From positions 1 to 19,217 of the forward strand of contig LT636053.1 in NCBI GenBank assembly GCA_900128565.1: a stretch of DNA of 19,217 bases, in the 5' to 3' direction. The position numbers were made by a program, and so were the translations under genes. Source of the stretch: Stramenopiles sp. TOSAG23-6 (Eukaryota > Sar). Under the pieces are notes generated by a model. That model was not told where the DNA came from. It saw nothing but the letters and a program-made list of their open reading frames with translations, and searched no databases. Below are positions 6,864 to 15,300 of this stretch, piece after piece; positions within the stretch are counted from its first letter, which is position 1; the number at the start of each line of letters is the position of its first letter.

Positions 6864-9134
6864 TCAGCAATTTCTGGTACCTGTAGAAGCAAGTTCAATC
6901 GTCTGCAACATTGAACGGCCAATGGACATATATTGTGGAAAAATATTTCAAAAAAAAAAAAAGAAAATTTGTTAGGTACAAAATTTCCTATGAAAATATA
7001 AATTCGATTTTTTTGTAAAAAAAAAATAAAACATACTCTATAACTGGTGGAGTGACCGCATTGCCGATTGCATGGTAGAAACGCCACCACTCATTACCTC
7101 CGGCACTTCCATTGGCATCGGCAATGGCTCGTGACGTCTTAAAAGAATCAGGAAAGCCTTGAAGACGAGCACATATATTGAAAAAAATATTTAAAAAAAA
7201 ACCTTAGGTACGGAATTTTCTATATAAAAAAAATATTAAAAAAAAAAAACTTAGGTACGGAATTTTCTATATAAAAAAATTGAAATTCATCATGAAAACA
7301 TACATTCCCTTGGCGTTAAGAATCTCGGATTGTGTGGCGGGTGTCTTGGGACTATTTGACTACGACCAAGGAGATCCTGGTGATAGGATGAAATGATAGC
7401 TTGTGTTTGTCGATCTGGCCACATGTACTGTGAAAAAATATTTTTTTAAATAATCGTTAGGTACACATTTTCGTACGAAAAAAAACAATTCGATAAAAAT
7501 CATGATGAAAACGTACACAACTCGCTTTGGCATTCTTTGCTTAAAAGAACGAGAGCGTTGTACTTTCCCCCATTGCTTATCAGTGAGCGTGATTGCTTTC
7601 AGTAATAACGGTTGATAAGATGTAAGGTCTGCCTCATTTTCGAGTATGTCTGCGGCTCTTAGTGAACACATTTGGTTGAGTTCATCAGGCCATGAGAATG
7701 TATTTTGGAAAAATATTTCAAAAAAAAAAACTTAAAATTTGTTAGGTACAAAATTTCGTATGAAAACCAAAAAAAAAAAAAATCGAAATTGAAATTGAAA
7801 AAAAATAAAACATACATGGAGTTTTAACATCATTTCTAAACCCTACAAGATATAGTCTATTTCTACGCTGTGGAGTTTTAGAAGCTGAATTAATTGTATT
7901 CCAGTACACATGTATAATGAAAAATATGTTTTTCTTTTTGATTAAAAAAAATTGTTAGGTGCAAAATTTTCAATGAAAAAAATATTAGGGTTAGGGTTTA
8001 ATAATGATGAAAATGTACATAATAACCAGCATTCTTCAGTGATAATACAATTTCCCGCATAGCCCCACCAACTGTCGCCATTGCCACTGAATCAGAAGAA
8101 TTGCCTTTCACTGGCAAACCAATAGTTGTTGTAGCATTTTCATGTAAATTAGAGTCCTTATTTTTTTTTGAATTTGAATCTATTTCTTTTGAATTTGTAC
8201 CAGTTGAACAATGAAGTAACCCTGGGACATTCTCTAGCAGAAAACATTTCGGCATATGATCATTCAAAATTCGAGTGATTTCAAGAAAAAGTGAACCCTT
8301 ACCCTTGGTATCTTTGAACCCTGGTTGATCTCCAAGCGTGCTAAACGGCTGACAGGGAAAACCAGCGACGAGCATGTCATGTTCCGGAATATCCACTGAT
8401 CTCACTTTAGTAATGTCACCTGCCAGGATTGATTTTTTTTTTGAAGATGGATCCGAAAAATTTAAAGAATAAATTGCTTTCGCACGATTATCAATTTCAG
8501 AAGCGAATACGCAAGTTCCACCAAGGGATTCCAAGCCAAGTCGAAAACCACCAAGACCTGCAAAAAGCTCTATGAAACGAAATTGTTTTTTTTTTTGAGT
8601 CACTATATTTACTGGAACCGGCGATTTCTCTTTTTTTCCTTCATTCGAACCCCATACAAGCTCCTGACTGGTAGGAATTCGTAGTTGTGGGCGCCAAGAG
8701 GCTCTTCCTTCGTCTAACAGCACACGCAACTCAGCTGGAAGGCAATCGGCGACCTCCCTTGAAACCTCCCTTGAATGTACAACGTTGTTATTTATGTATG
8801 CAGTAAGAGCGCTTGTTCCAGGCTCAATAACAGGAACAACGCGACTCTCTTTTAGAGAGGAGGTCAAAAGAGGCGCAATTATATCAGGGTTACCAAATCG
8901 TCCTTGGAGAGTTTCTACCCACAACACCTTTGTTCGTCGAGGAGGAGGTTCTCTATAGTTTTCGGGATACCAATTCGCAGCCTTAAGCATTTCCACAACG
9001 CGTTGTGTGAGTTTGGTCTCAATCATTAATGCTCCTGCGTTTGCTCCGCATCGAGAGACACCATTGAATTCAAAGTTCATTCCAGGTTGTGCCGCCAATT
9101 TGTTGACACTATTCCGCTTCCGCTTCCGACCCAT
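6864..9134 (-). CDS. DNA (cytosine-5) methyltransferase
   Basis: Transfers a methyl group from S-adenosylmethionine to C5 of cytosine in DNA. Six exons (9134-8019, 7909-7816, 7697-7517, 7422-7304, 7172-7037, 6927-6864) give 569 residues. Motif I is FIELFAGLGG (188-197). The catalytic Cys261 is in GFPCQPFS and motif VI is ENV (301-303). Motif VIII is QRRNRLYLVGF, motif IX is RFLTPRECARLQGFP and motif X is GNAVTPPVIESIG, so all core motifs are present and the enzyme looks active. The target-recognition region between VIII and IX is about 95 residues. The N-terminus MGRKRKR could be a nuclear signal; residues 1-180 have no domain I recognise. The core resembles bacterial-type single-domain enzymes rather than DNMT1 or DNMT3, and no chromatin-reader domains are visible. 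The five introns show it is a settled nuclear gene and not contamination. Confidence 0.94.
6928..7036 (-). other. Methyltransferase intron 5, GT...AT, 109 bp
   Basis: Begins GTATGTTTTATTTT, has TACCTAAC, and ends TTCCACAATATAT. Joining GA|G in phase 2 gives GNAVTPPVIESIGRSML, motif X. Confidence 0.88.
7173..7303 (-). other. Methyltransferase intron 4, GT...AT, 131 bp, internally duplicated
   Basis: Begins GTATGTTTTCATGATGAA and ends TTTCAATATAT. The segment holding the branch-like TACCTAAG is duplicated (7203-7231 and 7250-7279), which makes this the longest intron. Joining T|GT gives RFLTPRECARLQGFP, motif IX, so the boundary is very secure. Confidence 0.93.
7423..7516 (-). other. Methyltransferase intron 3, GT...AT, 94 bp
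   Basis: Begins GTACGTTTTCATCATGA, has TTTCGTACGAAA and TACCTAAC, and ends TTCACAGTACAT. A CAG lies 5 bases before the inferred end, but cutting there breaks the frame. Joining GT|G in phase 2 gives PKRVVWPDRQTQ. Confidence 0.88.
7698..7815 (-). other. Methyltransferase intron 2, GT...AT, 118 bp
   Basis: Begins GTATGTTTTATTTTTTTTC, has TTCATACGAAA and TACCTAAC, and ends CCAAAATACAT. Joining T|TC in phase 1 gives FRNDVKTPFSWPDE. Confidence 0.88.
7910..8018 (-). other. Methyltransferase intron 1, GT...AT, 109 bp, with telomere-like motif
   Basis: Begins GTACATTTTCATCATTA, has CACCTAAC, and ends TTTTCATTATACAT. Joining TAT|GTG in phase 0 gives NAGYYVYWNTINSASKTPQRRNRL, which contains motif VIII. 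The intron holds AACCCTAACCCTAA on the coding strand. Confidence 0.9.
7985..8000. repeat. Telomere-like TTAGGG motif inside methyltransferase intron 1
   Basis: TTAGGGTTAGGGTTTA on the plus strand. The same two-unit core appears in USP exon 1 at 4227-4241. Confidence 0.85.
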
Positions 9135-9393
9135 TTGAATACTCTGGCTTATTAGTATGTAGTATTATTTTTCGTAGAAGAAAACAAACAGACTTGAGAT
9201 TCAATTTTTGAGACTGACTTCCAAAGTAATAAAAACACGAAAAGTCACCGATTTCGATTTGCTTTTCAAAATGCATGGAAATTCTTAATTTAATTTCCCA
9301 AATCGGGCGTTTCTTATAAAAAAACAAAACAAAAAAACAACACATATTTATATCATATATCATATCAAAGTATTTATATAATGTCATCAAAGT
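9135..9393. other. Intergenic region between methyltransferase start and giant gene stop
   Basis: This 259-bp AT-rich spacer should contain the 3' UTR of the giant gene and the promoter of the methyltransferase gene. I see no convincing ORF, RNA gene or repeat beyond short tandem atatcat near 9351-9366. Confidence 0.6.
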
Positions 9394-12300
9394 CTATTTT
9401 ATCTTTTTCCCAAGAGTTGAAATCACTTCAATTTCTGATTTTTTAGTTCCCACCAAAGCAATTTCATTATTGATGTCATTAATTTTTTTTTCTAGGTATT
9501 TCGATTTTGAACTTTTTTTCTCCATATGAACCGCTAATAATTCAATAAATAACTTTTGGGTTTTTTTCAATGCTTTATATTGACTCTGAAGTTTTACTAT
9601 TTGTGCTGAATGATTGGATTTTGTTTCAAGTTTATTCATGTTATATTTGAGGTGAGGAGCTGAATGATTTTGTGGGTTTCGATTTACATGATTGTGCCAT
9701 TCTCTTAAAGGTTTCGTCAAAGCTGAATGATTTTGTAAAAGCATTGGCAATATATTTTTAGCTTTCCTTTTTAGCGGTGTACTTTTCGATTTTCTGAGAC
9801 TTTTAGTTGTCCACGCATTTTTTTTCTTTTGATTATTTGTTTTTTTCTTTTTATTATTAGATTTGGGTTTTACCTTTTTTATTGTAAAAGTAGATGAGCC
9901 ATTAAATGGAAATGCTTCCATCAAACGACTCCTTGCCCGCCTCTTTTTTGTATATTTCAATGCTTTTGGAATATTTCTTCCTGCCTTGTATACTTTCCGT
10001 ACATGTTTTACTCCTCTTTTTCCTATATCTTTAGTTATCTTGGCTCGATTAATCGTTTTTTTCAAAAGTTTTTCTGAATGTTGATTGAAAGGTTTCTTCA
10101 AAGATGTATCTGCTGGTTGTTTTTCCGTTTCTGAAAACTTTACAACTTTGCTTGAAGCCAGTGTAGTATGATCGCATATTTTCATATTGGCTACATTGTT
10201 CACTGATCCTGATTTTTGTGGGTGAAAGATTCTTGTATTCTTCATCAATCTTTCCGTATTTCTTTGAATTAAGTATTCGCGTTTGACTTTATTATGATCA
10301 TTAAACACTTTATAATTTTCTGGTAGTACATCTAGTATTTCGAATAATCGAATAAATAAGTCACCAAATTGTCGATAAGAAATATTTCTTGATAAATTCA
10401 ATGAAGCTTCTTCGTCGCGAAAACTATATTTTTGCTTTCGAAATTCCCTCTGGGATTTCTTCATATCGAATTGTGCATTTTGATGCCTCTTTCGCAATCG
10501 TGAAAGTAGAGAAGAAAAATCTTTTCCAGTGCATTGGACTACAACTGAAAATCTCTCAGAAATGTGGCATAACTCAATTTTGGTTGGCATTGCCATATTA
10601 AATGAAGAAGGTTTTAATCGCGGTAGAATTCTTTTAAAATCTTCTTCTGAGACTATCCCACCTCTTACTCTGTCATATGGTATAAATAAAGCTCTGATAA
10701 TACTTTTATACTTTTTGCCGAAAATTCGCTGTCTCTCTTTCAAAACAAAGGCCAGTTTTATTAATCCAATAAATGCTGGTTTTGTGAGACCATATTTATC
10801 CCTCAAGAGTTTGACTCGCCTTTCTTTTCGCAATAGTTCTATTTGTTTTGAAAATAATCTTTTATTGTGGTGCTTCTTTTCCTCCCATAAAGATGCTTTT
10901 TCATGTAGATATTGTTTTACGACTGATAGATCGCATGTTGTTTGAATACATGTTAAAAGTGCTCGCCAGTGTACCTCATTACAATTAAAAACATCCCCAA
11001 ATTTTATTAAACATCGAATCTCCGATCGTGATATAAAAAGATTACACTTTTGCATAATATTTTGAAATGCTAGAACAAACTTTATCGGTGATATCACACC
11101 AATGTTATTTTCATCGTGAGTTTCAAATTCACTGAAAAATGTGGCTAGACTTACATCTTGATTGTTTACATTGTTGTATGAATCATCTGTATCCTTTTGA
11201 ATATTATCTTCTGTTGAGATGCGTAGACTCTGAAAATAAGTATTTAGTGTATTTACGCCAGAAGAAAGAGACACACCTACTTTTTGGACCCGGGCTTTTG
11301 GAATAGTAGACTCCAATTTGTTTAACAAGTTATATAATTCTTTCTCTCTGTTTATCCTAAGTCGTATTTTAAAGCTAGGTACTTTCCGACGATGTTTTCT
11401 TTTTAATTCCTTGCCAACTTCCTGTGCTGATCGAATACCTACAACTTCATCTCCTTCCCATTCGAAATGTTGTTTCCATTCAACATGTCTCCCAGTTTTT
11501 TCCAGCCAATGAAATATTACCCTTTGAATAGTTCTAGCTGTTCTATCCAACTTTCGTTGGCGGCGTCTTCTTGACACTCTCTGTATAAAAATTGCGGCTT
11601 TTGTTTTGATCCTTGCCTGTCTCACTGCCTGCCATTGCCTTTCTAGCATGACTTTATTTCGTTGTGCACTTACAATTGCACAAGATACTTTTACTCTATA
11701 CGAACATTGAATGGTTAAAGCAGCATTTTGCCTTTTACGTTCATCGATAATTCTACGAACCTCGTGTTGAATTTTACACGCCGCGACATAGCGAATCCTT
11801 CTGAGTTCTCTCATTTTGTCCACAATTTTTTTATTTCTGTACATACGCCATGCTGATTGAATTTTAACGAGCGCACTAGAAATATTTCGTTTTATAAAAG
11901 AATTTGGCAAAAGACCTGCCACATTAGGCACAATCAGAAATTTCTCAAGCTCAGTATCATTATCTGCTAATGTCAATGTATACTTTGGCATTGCATATCC
12001 AACTTTTACCATATTTTTCTTGATATGTTTCGTAGTATTATAAAGACTTCTTGATTGTTCAGATACATTGCTATGAACTTCGTGTATGTCGTCTTTTTCA
12101 AAAACTTCCCTCATCTGTGAGAACCATTTATCATCATATCTAAAGGCGCTGCGAAACTCCATTCCATCTATGTTACATAAACATGGAAGCCGATCTATTT
12201 TGCTTTTACGTCTACTGCATTTAATCCATGAATATTCCACTAAATGAAGATCATGAAGTCGAGAAAAAAGACATCCGTCCATTTCCACAGATGATTCAGT

Positions 12301-15300
12301 TTTATTTTCATCCTTATTTAAAAACATTTCACCTTTACTCTTTTTTACCACCCAAGTACCAACTCGTGGTGGGGCATAGATTTCCTGATTATGTTTTATA
12401 CATTGTTTAATTAAATCTCTTAAATACACATTATTATTCTCTGTATTTACTAGATAAATAATGCCGTCGGGCCCGATTTCTTCTTGAAATTTTACAAGTT
12501 TCCCTTCTATTGATATGTTTATACTTCCTAAACAAACTTCGCGTTTTTCGATTCCCCAATTACAAAGATCGCGCCCACCAAAAGTAGCTGTATTTTCATA
12601 CATATTTGATTCAGCTATTTCCTTTACTATGTTTTCTTGTGCTGATACTTCTTCTGATTCCACTAGTGTCCCTGGAAATGACGGCAATGAAAGTGATGTA
12701 GATGATGATGAATGTATTTTTGAAGAAATAGTTTTATATCTACATGCATTTTCAAGTTCTATGAGATCAAGATCAGATGGACAAGAAATGTTGCGATAGT
12801 TCTCGGCTGCATTTGAATGAAAATACGAAGCGTTCTCAAAATCACATTGTAAAGCATAATGAAATGCTGCCTCTGTACAATGATAACCAGCAGACGGGTA
12901 GTTCCCGATGTCTTTGTGATACTTCGCTGCAGCAATATGATGTTTGATTATTGGTCTGCGGATAAAAAGTACACGTTTTTTGAAGTCCCCTAACCGAGTA
13001 GAAATTGGAGGAGATGGTGGCATTGACCAAATAGTTTTTTTTTTTAAAGGAGAAACCAATAAGGCATTCGCGTCTTCCACACTTGAATTTTCTAAATCCA
13101 ATCCATTAATGGATAATAACCTCATACCAATACATACACCCCCTCTAATAAACTGTTTCTTTGAATCATTCCAATCACTCGCGAAACCTGCAATTTGCGA
13201 CCCGCTGCTTTCATGACTTACCGGTCGAAGAATTATCCCCGCAGAACTACCCGAAGCACCATTTAAATTTATCGTAACATCATCTTTTTCTATTTCTAGA
13301 AATTTTGTATCTTCGATTTTTTCTCCTTTATCGAGAAACTCGCATAACTGCTGTACACCATTTTTCAAAGTTATATTTCTTCTTTCAATTATTTTAATTT
13401 TGTGTGTCACATCCTTCAAATTATTTGTATGTAAGATGTAGTTTGCTTTTGCCTTTTGAAATAATGCGTCGGCGGCGACTGCAGACCTACGTTGCTCTGG
13501 AGTTGCGGTTATTCCATCCGCAATATCTGCCTTTTTCAAAGCTCGTATTTCTTTTCTGTCTAACTCCTTCTTTAGAGGTTTAATCATACTTTGCAATTTC
13601 CTCATGCTTTTTCTATTCATTTCGTACAACTCCATTGAATTCTCCAAAGCCTCTACAGCTAATCGATTCTCTGATGTGTTTCTTTCGCGCCTTGATCTAA
13701 GCTGTTTTACAAAATTTGATAATTTGTCTATTTGATGGTATTTATTACCGTAAAATTGGGTTGATAGTAATATTTGTGATATTTTATAGTCATTTGTCCT
13801 AAATGCTACATGTAGAGCATTGTTCCCAAGTCTATTTTGTATGTCAAGTTTTGCCCCGGTATCCAAAAGTATCATTGCTGCTTGAAATCTATGTTTCGCA
13901 ATTGCGCGTAATAAACAAGAAGACCCTCGAATGTCTATTGAATTAGGATCTTCACCGCGCTGCAATAATTTTAGTATCTGAAAATAGTTACCTTGATCAA
14001 TTGCTTTATGTAATGGATTTCGGGGTTTAATTTCAATGCCTATAATTTTAGCATATTCTACAAAATCTCTTGCAATATGCCCACGCACTTGCGCCTGTAT
14101 CATAACAACATACCTTTTTGTCTGTTCTAATCTAATTTTAAATTCACGTCGACATATCCATCCTCTGAAAGATTTCTGTACAACAATTGATGCGTGTTTT
14201 AACTTTTGAAATTTAGTACGATGAATAAATCTTCTTATTTGAGCTTGTAGTATACACATTGCTGCACGTTTACATGCCATCATAGCAATCACATGGGAGC
14301 GACGAAAACATGCCTGGACTTTAGTGATTAGCGCTAAACGTCGCCGTATCATCTTACGAACCTTTGATTGAGTACTGATAACAAATGTCTCAAGAATACG
14401 AAGGTAAAGACGTAATATTACTCCTCTAATAATAGCTTGAAATTGAATAATTCCTCGTAAAAATGATAAATAAAGTAATCTTGCGCGCCTACGTCGATAA
14501 CAACTTTGAACCAATGTTGCCGCAGATATTTTCTTCTTTAATAATGTACGCGATTTTTGTTTCTTGCTGATGCGTTTTATCATAACAACAGTTGCACTTT
14601 TGCCTTCAATTTCTTGTCTTGCTCTCATTCTTCTTTCACGAGCTTTTCTTCGTGCAATGTGTTTTCGATATTCAATTTGAATTTTGCGTGCTGAAGCATG
14701 TTGAGTTTTCAAACGACGTTTCTTTGCAATGCGTTTTACCATCACTACAGTAGCACTTTTACCTTCTATTTGTTTCCGCGCCTTTTTTCGTCGTACCCAT
14801 TTTCGATAAACTCTCTGAATTATTCTTACTGCATTATGTTGACACTTTAGTTGCATACGGAGAGAATATCCTCTCCAATTACACTGCAATGTAATTGCCG
14901 CTCTTGTACGAAGTAACTGTAATGCTTCTTCTCTCATTTGCTTTACTTTTTTTCTTGCCACATTTCCTCGATAGTATGCTTGTACTATAATTATTTTGCA
15001 AATCTTCTTAGCACGTAAACGTTTTGCGATGTGTCTTCGAATATGTACCTGGATCAAAGATGCAGCCACAAGTAACCCTTTCAAGCGCCACTGTTTTTGA
15101 ATACGAGCTGCTGCATTTGCTTCCTCTTTTCTTCTCTTTTTTCTAGCTTCACATGCTTTTTTTTCTGCTATCCGGGCATCTTTTTGCGTCCTTTCTACAG
15201 CAGCATCAGCTTCTTTATCCCTTTTTCTTTGTGTATGCGATCGTTGACATTTTTTTAATCTTAGAGCAGCATAATTTTCATTGCGGCGTTGTTTACGTAC

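Noticed and set aside
1-8018. Group II or group III self-splicing introns, suggested by GTNNG starts and AY ends
   Set aside because: At 90-131 nt they are too short for a group II ribozyme and show no domain V-like hairpin. They carry a CTAAC branch box and sit in nuclear-type genes. Euglena group III introns share size and AT richness, but I see no domain VI helix at the 3' end.
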